From contig NZ_QNQZ01000002.1 of NCBI RefSeq assembly GCF_003390935.1, positions 248,001 to 312,000 of the forward strand: 64,000 nt of DNA, written 5' to 3'. Shown here piece by piece: positions 25,952 through 34,331 of the stretch (position 1 is the stretch's first letter; every line of letters starts with the position of its first letter). The notes under the pieces are model-generated. The model searched no databases, was not told the DNA's origin, and was given only the letters and a program-made list of their open reading frames with translations. This DNA comes from Lewinella sp. IMCC34191. Its GTDB lineage: Bacteria; Bacteroidota; Bacteroidia; Chitinophagales; Saprospiraceae. A program made the translations under genes and the position numbers.

Positions 25952-26761
25952 TCACTCTTTCGGAATCAGTACGTAGCCCGTCTGCGCCATATCCCCGAAG
26001 TCGTCGTAGCTGATGGTGACGTAGCCGCCGTTGCCCCAATTGCGGCCCAGCGAGCTGCGTAGCTCGAAGGTTTCCGCTTCGCCGTCGTAACCGATTACGG
26101 TCATGAAGTGCTTCTCGGTGGCGGGGCCGGTGGGCTCGTAACTGTCGGATTTGAGATCCGTAAAGGTGCCGTCGGTGGCCAGTTCCACGATCACGGGGTT
26201 ACCGCGACTGAGGGCTTTCCGGGCCTCGAAGACCCGGTTGCGGGCGCGGGTCTCCGGCCGGAAGAGGTAGCCGAAGTTTTCGATCCCGAAGCGGGCTACG
26301 GAGTAAACGGAGTTCGGAATGGTGTTGCTGTTGTAGGGAACGATGGCGGCACTTACGGTACCGGAATTCATGAGCAGCCCGAGCCCGTCGACCAGGTTCG
26401 GACGGGTGCCGGCGTTGGCCAGACTCATGCTGATGTAGTCCGGGCTCATGTTGTCCTTGAAGTTGGTGTTGAGGTTGACGTAGTATTCCAGGGCATCGGC
26501 CAGGGCGTAGGCCCACTCCATTCCGGTCTGCGGGACTTGCCGGATCGGCATCATATACGGTTTGATGTTCTGCCGCAGCAGATCTTCCCGGGCGGAACTG
26601 CCGATGCCGGGGATGTAGTACATCATCTGGTCGATGGCCTCCAGGTCACTCAGGCCCTGCAGTTTTTCGGCGCTCTTGGCCGTGCCGTAGGGTTGTTGGG
26701 CAAAGAGGCAGGAAGAAAGCAATACGGAGAACAGCAGGGCTAGCTGGCGGGTGATTGTCAT
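25952..26761 (-). CDS. papain-like (C1-fold) protein with altered catalytic residues
   Basis: A 269-residue exported protein (signal to LFAQQ). The middle shows a C1-like layout: QTGMEWAYALADALEYYV aligns with the papain QGxCGSCWAFS...LE helix, but the nucleophile position is Glu82 instead of Cys. KHFMTVIGYDGE matches the active-site His strand (His218). RSSLGRNWGNGGYVTIS matches the NSWGxxWGxxGY strand, with Ser in place of the catalytic Asn. The fold therefore looks kept while the Cys and Asn of the triad are lost, suggesting a non-peptidase role such as binding. The assignment rests on motif reading. Confidence 0.65.
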   Translation of the reverse strand: MTITRQLALLFSVLLSSCLFAQQPYGTAKSAEKLQGLSDLEAIDQMMYYIPGIGSSAREDLLRQNIKPYMMPIRQVPQTGMEWAYALADALEYYVNLNTNFKDNMSPDYISMSLANAGTRPNLVDGLGLLMNSGTVSAAIVPYNSNTIPNSVYSVARFGIENFGYLFRPETRARNRVFEARKALSRGNPVIVELATDGTFTDLKSDSYEPTGPATEKHFMTVIGYDGEAETFELRSSLGRNWGNGGYVTISYDDFGDMAQTGYVLIPKE

Positions 26762-26893
26762 GCGTGTGGGTAATTAAAAAGCTACTCGGCATGATTAACG
26801 GTACCGGCCGGCCGCAGCGTATGTTCTGTGGGCTTGTTGCCGAACCCACCCCCCACCTGGCGACCTCTGATAGCGTAACCCTAGTCAAGCCAA

Positions 26894-28009
26894 ATGAAAG
26901 TAATTAAGCTAACCCTCCTGTTGACCTGTTTCTGCCTGCGCGCCGCCGCCCAGGATGTCGCGCCCGATATGACCGCGGGCACGGACCTGCAGCCCGGCGA
27001 CCAGCATATGCTCTTCCGTTTCCCGGACTTCCTGGCGCAGCCCGACGGTATGGCCATCGACCGGGCCGGAAACGTCTATGTATCCAACCCCAACTTCAAT
27101 AATCCGGAATATCCCGGGCTACTCCTGAAGATTACCCCCGAATACGAATGGAGCGTTTTCTACGCTACCCCCGCCCACCCGGAAACACAGAAGGCCGGCC
27201 CGATGGGCATCACCTTTGGGACGGACGGCAACCTGTACATCGCCGATAATCAATACTACGTGGATAAAGACTACGCCAGCCGGATCCTGCGCCTCAACAT
27301 GGAGGACGGCAAGCCCACCGGCGTCGACGTGGTCGTGACCGGCCTCAAGCACCCCAACGGCGTGCGTTGGCACGACGGAGCCCTTTACGTGACCGACACG
27401 AAGTGGGAAGTGGAAGACTCCACCAACACCAGCGGCATCTGGCGTTTTCCGGAAGCGGACCTCAACGATTCCATCCACGTGGCCGCCAGCATGGATGCCA
27501 AATACCTCATCGATACGTTGCATGCCATCCGCCAGCCGAATGGCAAGGCCTTCGGTACCGATGGGCTGGACTTCGATAGCGAAGGCAACCTGTTCGTGGG
27601 CATGTTCAGCGACGGACGCGTATTCAAGTTTGCGATGAACGCGGACGGAACCGTAGCCTCGCGGGATATATTCGTCGAGTACGGGACCATTCCCAGCTGC
27701 GACGGCCTTTTCATCGACCGTAACACGGACAACCTCTACATCGCCGATTCCCAGGCGAACGCCATCCGGATCGTCGAGCCGGACGGAACGGTGCACACCC
27801 TGGCCGAGAACGGCGATACCACCGGAGCGGACGGCAAAATGGACCAACCGTGCGAGCCCCTGCTGGTGGGTAATAAGCTCTTCGTCGCCAACTTCGACAG
27901 CCCGAACGAGAACTTCGTGAATACGCGTTACGACGACATTCACAACATGACGATCATCCAGGTGCCCGCGGAGTTCCTCGGCACGACTACCGACACCAAC
28001 GACCGGTAG
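26894..28009 (+). CDS. SMP-30/gluconolactonase-like (NHL-type) beta-propeller protein, exported
   Basis: A 371-residue protein with a signal peptide (LTLLLTCFCLRAAAQ). Repeated propeller blades are visible: PDGMAIDRAGNVYVSNPNF, GPMGITFGTDGNLYIADNQ, HPNGVRWHDGALYVTDT, GLDFDSEGNLFVGMFSDG, CDGLFIDRNTDNLYIADS. The glycine and aspartate pattern matches the SMP-30/LRE/gluconolactonase superfamily, calcium-dependent lactonases or esterases, although some members only bind. Divergent from the papain-like gene and convergent with the FAD oxidase. Confidence 0.8.
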   Translation: MKVIKLTLLLTCFCLRAAAQDVAPDMTAGTDLQPGDQHMLFRFPDFLAQPDGMAIDRAGNVYVSNPNFNNPEYPGLLLKITPEYEWSVFYATPAHPETQKAGPMGITFGTDGNLYIADNQYYVDKDYASRILRLNMEDGKPTGVDVVVTGLKHPNGVRWHDGALYVTDTKWEVEDSTNTSGIWRFPEADLNDSIHVAASMDAKYLIDTLHAIRQPNGKAFGTDGLDFDSEGNLFVGMFSDGRVFKFAMNADGTVASRDIFVEYGTIPSCDGLFIDRNTDNLYIADSQANAIRIVEPDGTVHTLAENGDTTGADGKMDQPCEPLLVGNKLFVANFDSPNENFVNTRYDDIHNMTIIQVPAEFLGTTTDTNDR

Positions 28010-28061
28010 GCTTGTACCGATAAGTGAAACGCAAAAACTGGCAGTAATCCGATCCGAATAA

Positions 28062-29423
28062 CTATTGCACCACCCGGTTGTCCAGGTAGGTATTCCGGAA
28101 CTTCCCTTCCGGGTCGTAACGCTTCGCCAGCGCCACGAAGTCATTCATCTTCGGGTAGCGCTGGCGGAGGGTTGCGGCATTGATGGTGAAGAGCTTACCC
28201 CAGTGCGGACGTACCGCGAAGGGAGCCAGCGCCTCCTCGATGGCGGGCAATAAGGCCAGTACTTCCTCCTCCTGCTGCTTCCACGTAAAGTGAAGCGCCA
28301 CGCTGTCGCGCTGGTAAGCCGGGCTCATCCAGAAATCGTCGGCGGCAATGGTACGGATCTCGGAGATCAGCAACAGGGGATTAACCTCGCCCGCCATGGC
28401 CTCGATGGCTAGGATGGCTTCGACGGCGTTTTCCCGCGGCACGAAAAATTCCGACTGCAGTTCCTCCCCCGCGCTGGGGGTGAAGCCCATCTTGAAGTGG
28501 GGCAAGCGGTCGTACCAGGGCCCCGGCCGGCCCATCTGGTCGCTGACCGCGTCGGTGGAGAGTCCCGCGATGGGGTGCATATTTTCCGTGGCCGCCAGGG
28601 AGCCGTAGTATTCGCCGCCCATTTCTTCCACTTCCTCGTCCGTTCTTCGCTTGATCCAGACTTCGCTGACGTTGCCGTCGAGCCAGTTGGTGAAGAGGCT
28701 CACGCTGTAGCCGGCCGACATGATGGTGTCGAAGTGGTCGACCACCGAGGTCAGGGGCAGGTTGTTGTAGATATCCTGGCGGACGTCGAAGGTGGGTTGC
28801 ATCGCTAGGGTAAGCTGGGTCACGATGCCGAAGGCACCCAGACCGACCACGACGGCGGGAAAGTCGGGGTGCTCGCGGTCGAGGGTCACTAATTCGCCGT
28901 CGGGCTTGACTAAGTCGAGGGAAACCACGGCCGTAGCCAGATTGCCGTTCTCCACGCCGGAACCGTGGGTACCGGTTGCACAGGCACCGGCCACCGTGAT
29001 GTGGGGCAGGGACGCCAGGTTGTGGAGCGCGTAGCCCCGCCCGTGCAGCTCCTCGGCGAAGTCACCGTAGCGGGCGCCCGCCTGAACGGTGACGGTCATG
29101 GCTTCCTCGTCCACCGAAAGCAACTTATTCAGGCCCGAGGTGGATATCTGGCTTCCGGGGCTGTCGGCGATGTTATTGAAACAATGACGCGAACCCAAAG
29201 CCTTCAGGCTACCCAGCTCCACCATCAGCTCCTGCACTTCCTCCACCGTTTCCGGCCGGTACAGTTGCTCGGCGTGGTAGGTGTAATTCCCGGCCCAGTT
29301 CTTGCGGGCACCGGGCTCTTCCACCAGTCCCGGCAGCACCTGTGGGGAACAGGCGGTGAAGGCAACGACGAGACCGCCGGCGACGGCCATGGAGGTAGTT
29401 TTCATAAATTCTTTCCGGTTCAT
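28062..29423 (-). CDS. FAD-linked alditol/aldonolactone oxidase-like protein
   Basis: A 453-residue flavoprotein from ATG 29423; the longer open frame upstream runs through tandem repeats and is rejected. The N-terminus (MNRKEFMKTTSMAVAGGLVVAFTAC) combines a Tat-like start and a lipobox. The vanillyl-alcohol-oxidase-type FAD domain has LKALGSRHCFNNIADSPG, where the His corresponds to the covalent FAD histidine of alditol oxidase, and ASLPHITVAGACATGTHGSG. The C-terminus (HWGKLFTI, RYDPEGKFRNTYLD) is that of AldO/xylitol oxidase and aldonolactone oxidases. It probably oxidises a polyol or sugar acid outside the cytoplasm. Confidence 0.85.
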   Translation of the reverse strand: MNRKEFMKTTSMAVAGGLVVAFTACSPQVLPGLVEEPGARKNWAGNYTYHAEQLYRPETVEEVQELMVELGSLKALGSRHCFNNIADSPGSQISTSGLNKLLSVDEEAMTVTVQAGARYGDFAEELHGRGYALHNLASLPHITVAGACATGTHGSGVENGNLATAVVSLDLVKPDGELVTLDREHPDFPAVVVGLGAFGIVTQLTLAMQPTFDVRQDIYNNLPLTSVVDHFDTIMSAGYSVSLFTNWLDGNVSEVWIKRRTDEEVEEMGGEYYGSLAATENMHPIAGLSTDAVSDQMGRPGPWYDRLPHFKMGFTPSAGEELQSEFFVPRENAVEAILAIEAMAGEVNPLLLISEIRTIAADDFWMSPAYQRDSVALHFTWKQQEEEVLALLPAIEEALAPFAVRPHWGKLFTINAATLRQRYPKMNDFVALAKRYDPEGKFRNTYLDNRVVQ

Positions 29424-29478
29424 TGCGTGACGACTTTTGGGAGAGCTGGGGGCGTAGGCAAGGTAGCGTTTACCCACC

Positions 29479-29516
29479 GGTCCGCCGAGCGGTAGCTCTT
29501 CTACCCGGCAGGTAGG
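29479..29516 (+). repeat. 38-bp element E, left copy
   Basis: Begins GGTCCGCCGAGCGG and shares 33 of 38 bases with 31620-31657 in direct orientation. It lies 27 bp left of the 115-bp repeat array. Confidence 0.7.
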
Positions 29517-29542
29517 TGAATTGTCGGGACTGTAGCCCCGGG

Positions 29543-29820
29543 TTGAGGACCTCCAGGTCCGAACGCACCCGAGCCCAGCGAGGGGCATTCCTCCACCAAT
29601 CGGACCCGAGGTCCTCACCCCATTTCCGCCCATAACCTCGATGCGACCCAGCAAGCGTTGAGGCCCCCCAGGTCCGAACGCACCCGAGCCCAGCGAGGGG
29701 CATTCCTCCACCAATCGGACCCGAGGTCCTCACCCCATTTCCGCCCTTAACCTCGGTGCGACCCAGCAAGCGTTGAGGACCCCCAGGTCCGAACGCACCC
29801 TAGTCCAGCGAGGGGCATTC
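29543..29820. repeat. tandem hairpin array A, 115-bp period
   Basis: About 2.4 copies of a 115-bp unit; the phrase GGTCCGAACG recurs at 29556, 29671 and 29786. In the first copy TGAGGACCT (29544-29552) pairs with AGGTCCTCA (29609-29617), and inside it GGTCCGA (29556-29562) pairs with TCGGACC (29600-29606), giving an imperfect 16-bp stem around a 37-base loop. The third copy is cut before its distal arm. The remainder of the 29424-30003 gap has no gene. Reading frames crossing the array are low-complexity and judged non-coding. Confidence 0.88.
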
Positions 29821-30003
29821 GGAGGACCGAGCTACCGTGAACCAACTCCCCATATTCCAGTTTGGCATACCGACGGAAGGTGGGCCCTCCTACCGACCCT
29901 GTCCTGTTTCCCCACTTACCTCCGTAAAAAACTTCCGCCATCCAGTTTCCCCGTCGTGGGGCAGCCGGACTGGGGTAATTAACTAAACGATAAACCAAAC
30001 ACT

Positions 30004-31131
30004 ATGCAAGTCTACGGATACGGCGCTATCTCCGCCAATGATACCCTGAAACCCGTTGTTTTCGACCGCAAAGACCCGCGCCCGGGCGAGATCGGCTTCG
30101 AAGTCATCTACTGCGGCGTGTGCCACTCCGACGTCCACCAGGTCAACGACGACTGGGACAACTCCGTCTACCCCTGTGTACCCGGCCACGAGATCGTGGG
30201 CCGCGTGACGATCGTCGGTGAGGGCGTGACGAAATTTCAAGAAGGCGACCTCATCGGCGTTGGCTGCATGGTCAACAGCTGCCAGCAGTGCGAGGAGTGC
30301 AAGAATGACATGGAGCAGTACTGCACCGGCCCGAAGGGCGCTACCCTGACCTATAACGGGCCCACCGTGCCGGACGGATCCAATACCTACGGCGGCTACA
30401 CCACCCATATGGTGGTCCGCGAGGAGTTCGGCATCACGATCCCCGAAGGGCTGGAGCCGGAGTACGTCGGACCGATCCTCTGCGCCGGCGTCACCACCTA
30501 CTCGCCCATGAAGCACTGGAACCTGAAGGAAGGCCAGACCCTGGGCGTCGCCGGTATCGGTGGCCTCGGACACATGGCCGTCCAGCTGGGCAAGGCCCTC
30601 GGCGCGAAGGTCATCGCCTTCACCGGCCACGAAAGCAAGCGCGACGCCATCCTCGCCCTGGGTGCCGACGAGGTCGTCGTGACGAGCGACGAAGATGCCA
30701 TGGAGCAGCATGCCATGAGCCTGAATCTCATGATCAATACGATCCCCTACCCCTTCGACCTGTCGACCTTCATTCCGCTGATGAAAAAGAACTCGACCCT
30801 CGCGATGGTGGGCAATTTTATCAAAATCCCGGAATTCGTCCCCGCCGACGTGGTCTTTAACCGCATCGAGATCGCCGGGTCGCTGATCGGCGGCATCAAG
30901 GAAACCCAGGAGGTCATCGATCTCTGCGCCCAGCACAACATCCGCCCGAAGATCGAAGTCATCGAGATGGACCGGATCAACGACGTCTTCACCAAGCTCC
31001 GCGATAACACCACGGATCACGAATTCCGCCACGTCATCGATATGGAATCGCTCCGTTCGAAAATGGCCGGCGGTAAAGCAAAGGCCGAGTCGATCCACCA
31101 GCCTACCCGGGGGGAAGTGGTGAAGGGGTGA
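30004..31131 (+). CDS. zinc-dependent alcohol dehydrogenase (CAD/YahK-like)
   Basis: A 375-residue medium-chain dehydrogenase. The catalytic zinc ligands are in YCGVCHSDVHQV and PGHEIVG; the structural zinc is held by four cysteines in GCMVNSCQQCEECKNDMEQYC-type spacing; the cofactor fold begins TLGVAGIGGLGHMAVQLGKALG. The pattern matches NADP-dependent cinnamyl-alcohol/aldehyde reductases. The last about 20 residues (MAGGKAKAESIHQPTRGEV) extend beyond the usual end. The gene is bracketed by two hairpin repeat arrays and by two direct copies of a 38-bp element, an unusual setting for a housekeeping enzyme. Confidence 0.92.
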   Translation: MQVYGYGAISANDTLKPVVFDRKDPRPGEIGFEVIYCGVCHSDVHQVNDDWDNSVYPCVPGHEIVGRVTIVGEGVTKFQEGDLIGVGCMVNSCQQCEECKNDMEQYCTGPKGATLTYNGPTVPDGSNTYGGYTTHMVVREEFGITIPEGLEPEYVGPILCAGVTTYSPMKHWNLKEGQTLGVAGIGGLGHMAVQLGKALGAKVIAFTGHESKRDAILALGADEVVVTSDEDAMEQHAMSLNLMINTIPYPFDLSTFIPLMKKNSTLAMVGNFIKIPEFVPADVVFNRIEIAGSLIGGIKETQEVIDLCAQHNIRPKIEVIEMDRINDVFTKLRDNTTDHEFRHVIDMESLRSKMAGGKAKAESIHQPTRGEVVKG

Positions 31132-31142
31132 AATTGAGTGCT

Positions 31143-31585
31143 TCAGGGTCCCGAAGCTCCAGCTCCGGGGATCGCTTGCCCCGCCCGTCGAATACCCGGC
31201 AACGCTTGATACACTCGGCGGAGCTGGAGCTCCTCCACCCCGCCCAGGGGTCCCGTAGCTCCAGCTCCGGGGATCGCTTGCCTCACCCGTCGAATACCCG
31301 GCAACGCACGATACACTCGGCGGAGCTGGAGCTCCTCCACCCCGCCCAGGGTCCCGGAGCTCCAGCTCCGGGGATGGCTCACCTAGCCCGTCGAATACCC
31401 GACAACGTATGGCACACTCGGCGGAGCTGGAGCTCCTCCACCCCGACCGAGGGTCCCGGAGCTCCAGCTCCGGGGATGGCTCGCCTAGCCCGTCGAATAC
31501 CCGTCAACGCACGATACATTCGGCGGAGCTGGAGCTCCTCCACCCCACCCAGGGTCCCGGAGCTCCAGCTCCGGGGATGGCTCGC
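31143..31585. repeat. tandem hairpin array B, 101/102-bp period
   Basis: About 4.4 copies; the phrase AGCTCCGGGG recurs at 31161, 31263, 31364, 31466 and 31567. In each complete unit AGCTCCAGCTCCG (first copy 31155-31167) pairs perfectly with CGGAGCTGGAGCT (31219-31231) around a 51-base loop. Each arm is itself nearly palindromic, and from the third copy onward the left arm is the perfect CCCGGAGCTCCAGCTCCGGG. An open frame across the array is repetitive (SSSGDRLPHPSNTRQR) and not taken as a gene. The gap to 31748 holds only the right E element. Confidence 0.9.
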
Positions 31586-31619
31586 CCCGCTATTCTTTGA
31601 CCCGGGATCGGGCCCTCCT

Positions 31620-31657
31620 GGTCCGCCGAGCGGAAGCTCGTCTGCCCGGGAGGTTGG
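31620..31657 (+). repeat. 38-bp element E, right copy
   Basis: Direct repeat of 29479-29516 (33 of 38 identical, the first 14 exact), 34 bp right of array B. The two copies bracket both arrays and the alcohol dehydrogenase, a span of 2.18 kb. Confidence 0.7.
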
Positions 31658-31748
31658 GCTTGAACTGTTTCCGAGAAGCGTATTCTTGTCGACCCGTGGG
31701 GGGACGAACTCCGCTTCCGCTACGTTCGGCACACCACTGAGGAAAACC

Positions 31749-34178
31749 CTACCGCCGCAGCTCATAAAACTCCGGATACCCCACTGGGTATACCCCGATC
31801 TGGTCGATCACGATGCCGGTTTGGTTGACGGAAAGGCGGAGGGTGTGGGTGCCGGGCTCGCTTACGCTCACTTCGTGCTTTACCGGGATGTGATTCCCCA
31901 GCACGCCCTGCTTCCAGGCTTCGCTGCGGCCGCGGGTATTGAGGCGGTAGTCGGTGGTTTCCTGTCCGTCGACGGAGACACCGAGGGCGTGGCCGTAGTC
32001 GTTGGCGTGGGTGGGCAGACACCGGACTTCTATGGTATAGTCACCGGGCTCGTCCACTTCGAAGGTGTATTCCACGAACGGGTGCTCGGCAAAGTGGGCA
32101 ATTTCAAGGGGGAAGAGCGTCAAAGCTTCCCCGCCGTAGCCAAGCCCCGGAATGGTTTCCCAGTGGAAGGTATCGGGCGCTTCAGCGGTGGTGTACGCTG
32201 CTACGGGTAGGGGGAGCGGGGCGGAGGTGGTAGCTGGAGAGGGGGCGGTGGAAGCATCGTCGCGAAAGTCAGGCAGGTCGAAGACCGGCAGGCCCCGGGA
32301 TCGATAATCGATCATCCCGTTCCATTTTCCGCCGGCCAGTACGTCGTTGTAGTAGTTCGTCAGGACACTGATCTCTTCGTGGGCCGTTCGGGCGGCCTGT
32401 TGCAGGCTGTCCTGGTGGATAGGATCATTGGCACGGGATGCCTGGGTGGCATAGCCGTAGACCTGGTTCAGCAGCGCGGCGCCACGGACGGGATAGTCCA
32501 CCAACTCGAAGTAGGCGTCCCGGCGGGCGATGGGCAACAGGGCGGCAATATCCCGCGACTGCGCGTACAAATCACGGTAAGCGTCAATGCGGCGCTGCAG
32601 TTCGTCCCCGTTGGCGGAAGTGAAGGCGGCGGGGCGGGTTTCGGTGGTCGGCTCCGTCTGGCTCCAACCCATGAACTCCGGTTTACGCAGCATCGCCAGC
32701 CGGTAAAATTCCCGCAGGAGGGCGGCGATCTCCGGGGCGCCAAAACCTCCGAACTCTCGCCCCGCCCAGTCTAGCAGGTGCTGGTCAATCTCATCCCGAC
32801 CGATAGCCTCCACGTCCCAGGCCAGGTCCAGGAAGAACTCCATATTGTATTCCGCGGGCTTGATGTCGCCTACGTTGGCGATCCAGATGTCGCGGGTACC
32901 GTTGGCGTAGGCCCGCTGCATTTCGTACCAGATCAGACCGGGCTGGGTGGATGACAGCCACAGGTAGTCGTGCGGCCGGCCCCAGTAACTCAGGTGGTAA
33001 TACACGCCGCTGCCCCCGCCGCGTTCCCGTTCGGCGCCCTCGCTGAGGCGACGGATGTAGCCGTAGTTGTCGTCGGTCCACATGAGGGTAATGTCATCGG
33101 GCACCTTCAGGCCGGCGTCGTACAGGTCGAGCACTTCCTTATAGGAGACGAAGACCTGGGGCACGCTTTCCGCGGCCACGCCTTTTTCATCCGCCAGCAT
33201 CCGGCGTTGCGCGCTGATGATGGTATCTAACAGCGCAACCCGCTCCTCGACGGTGGCGTCACCCTCCATACCGGAGTCATGGATGCCGCGCATACCGACG
33301 GTGTAGAGGTAATTGTCGGCCCGGGTTTCGATCACCCGCTGCCGCCAGTAGTTCAGGATGGTGTCGGCGTTGGTCTGGAAATTGTATTCCCCGTAGCGGT
33401 CGTGGTCCCACTCATCGACGTTGTTGCGCAGCATCGGCTCGGCGTGGGAGCTGCCCACGAAGATGTGGTAGCGCTCGGCCATCTCCCGGTTGCCGGGAAT
33501 GGAGAAGAATGCCCGGGTGGAGGGGTGCATGGCGGGCCAGATGGTATTGGCCTTCAGGCGCAGCAGCAGCTGAAAGATTTTCTCGTAGGTCTTGGGGCCG
33601 ATATCGCCCGTCTCCGGTTCGAAGGTGTTGGCGGCCCAGGGCTGCAGGCCCCAGTCCTCGTCGTTGAGAAAGATGCCGCGGTACTTCACGGAGGGACCTT
33701 CGGCCAGTCCGTCATCCGGCAGTTCGAGCGTGAGGCTTTCGCGGGGTAGCGGCGTAACGTCGGCCCACCACTTCCACGGGGAGACGCCCAGTCGCTCGGC
33801 CAGGTCGAAGATGCCGTATACGGTTCCCCGCAGGTCGCTGCCCCGTACGTGAAGGTTGTTGTCCTGCGCCCGGATCGTGAAATTTTCCCAGCTTCCCGCG
33901 GGGAATTCACCCGCGGGAGCCTCATAGACGTAGATGCCCGTGGCGCTACGGTCCGCGGTATCGGCGGTTTCCACGGCGATCTTCCGTCCCGCCATTTGGG
34001 AGAGGTCAGCCGCCAGGTCCCGGGCCGCCCACCAGATCAGGGAGTCGGCCTGCGGGGCCACGTAGATGGTCGGCGTTCGTTGCCCGTCAAAGATGAGGAT
34101 GTCGCTCGCAATGGCCGGCCCACCGGCGCACGCAAAGACGAGCAGGAATAGAAGAAAACGCGGAAGGGGAATTGCCAT
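31749..34178 (-). CDS. GH115 alpha-glucuronidase
   Basis: An 809-residue exported enzyme (signal MAIPLPRFLLFLLVFACAG, to about AIAS). The order matches family GH115: an N-terminal domain (DSLIWWAARDLAADLSQMAGR), YGIFDLAERLGVSPWKWWADV, the catalytic barrel with KYRGIFLNDEDWGLQPWA, KANTIWPAMHP, VGSSHAEPMLRN, YTVGMRGIHDSGM, LMWTDDNYGYIRRL, HLSYWGRPHDYLWLSS, and a C-terminal sandwich from about residue 650 (YTIEVRCLPTHANDYGHALGVSVDG). GH115 removes (4-O-methyl)glucuronic acid from xylan, so it would work with the GH10 xylanase at 56869. Confidence 0.92.
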   Translation of the reverse strand: MAIPLPRFLLFLLVFACAGGPAIASDILIFDGQRTPTIYVAPQADSLIWWAARDLAADLSQMAGRKIAVETADTADRSATGIYVYEAPAGEFPAGSWENFTIRAQDNNLHVRGSDLRGTVYGIFDLAERLGVSPWKWWADVTPLPRESLTLELPDDGLAEGPSVKYRGIFLNDEDWGLQPWAANTFEPETGDIGPKTYEKIFQLLLRLKANTIWPAMHPSTRAFFSIPGNREMAERYHIFVGSSHAEPMLRNNVDEWDHDRYGEYNFQTNADTILNYWRQRVIETRADNYLYTVGMRGIHDSGMEGDATVEERVALLDTIISAQRRMLADEKGVAAESVPQVFVSYKEVLDLYDAGLKVPDDITLMWTDDNYGYIRRLSEGAERERGGGSGVYYHLSYWGRPHDYLWLSSTQPGLIWYEMQRAYANGTRDIWIANVGDIKPAEYNMEFFLDLAWDVEAIGRDEIDQHLLDWAGREFGGFGAPEIAALLREFYRLAMLRKPEFMGWSQTEPTTETRPAAFTSANGDELQRRIDAYRDLYAQSRDIAALLPIARRDAYFELVDYPVRGAALLNQVYGYATQASRANDPIHQDSLQQAARTAHEEISVLTNYYNDVLAGGKWNGMIDYRSRGLPVFDLPDFRDDASTAPSPATTSAPLPLPVAAYTTAEAPDTFHWETIPGLGYGGEALTLFPLEIAHFAEHPFVEYTFEVDEPGDYTIEVRCLPTHANDYGHALGVSVDGQETTDYRLNTRGRSEAWKQGVLGNHIPVKHEVSVSEPGTHTLRLSVNQTGIVIDQIGVYPVGYPEFYELRR

Positions 34179-34213
34179 TGCTGAAATGTACGCCGATCCT
34201 AATCATTGAAGCG

Positions 34214-34231
34214 GGCGGCGGAGCGCAGGTA
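34214..34231 (+). repeat. dispersed 18-bp motif, copy 5
   Basis: Exact match, followed by AAATG, 35 bp upstream of the GH115 start but in the opposite orientation to both neighbouring genes. Confidence 0.9.
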
Positions 34232-34331
34232 AAATGTTCGTCAACGAATCCGGACAAACCACACCGTCTCCGTTTCCCTGGCCAGCCTGACGGCGTGCTT
34301 GCCGAAGTGGACTGCTTTCATTTGCAGGGAC

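Noticed and set aside
29424..29714. N-terminal extension of the FAD oxidase to 29714
   Set aside because: The extension reads through array A with low-complexity repeats, whereas ATG 29423 gives a proper signal sequence and family length.
29543..31585. CRISPR arrays
   Set aside because: Periods of 101-115 bp, arms inside each unit, no short constant repeat with variable spacers and no cas genes.
31128..32210. Long plus-strand open frame across array B and the GH115 3' end
   Set aside because: Its first third is the translated tandem repeat and the rest is antisense to the GH115 gene; no protein-like features.
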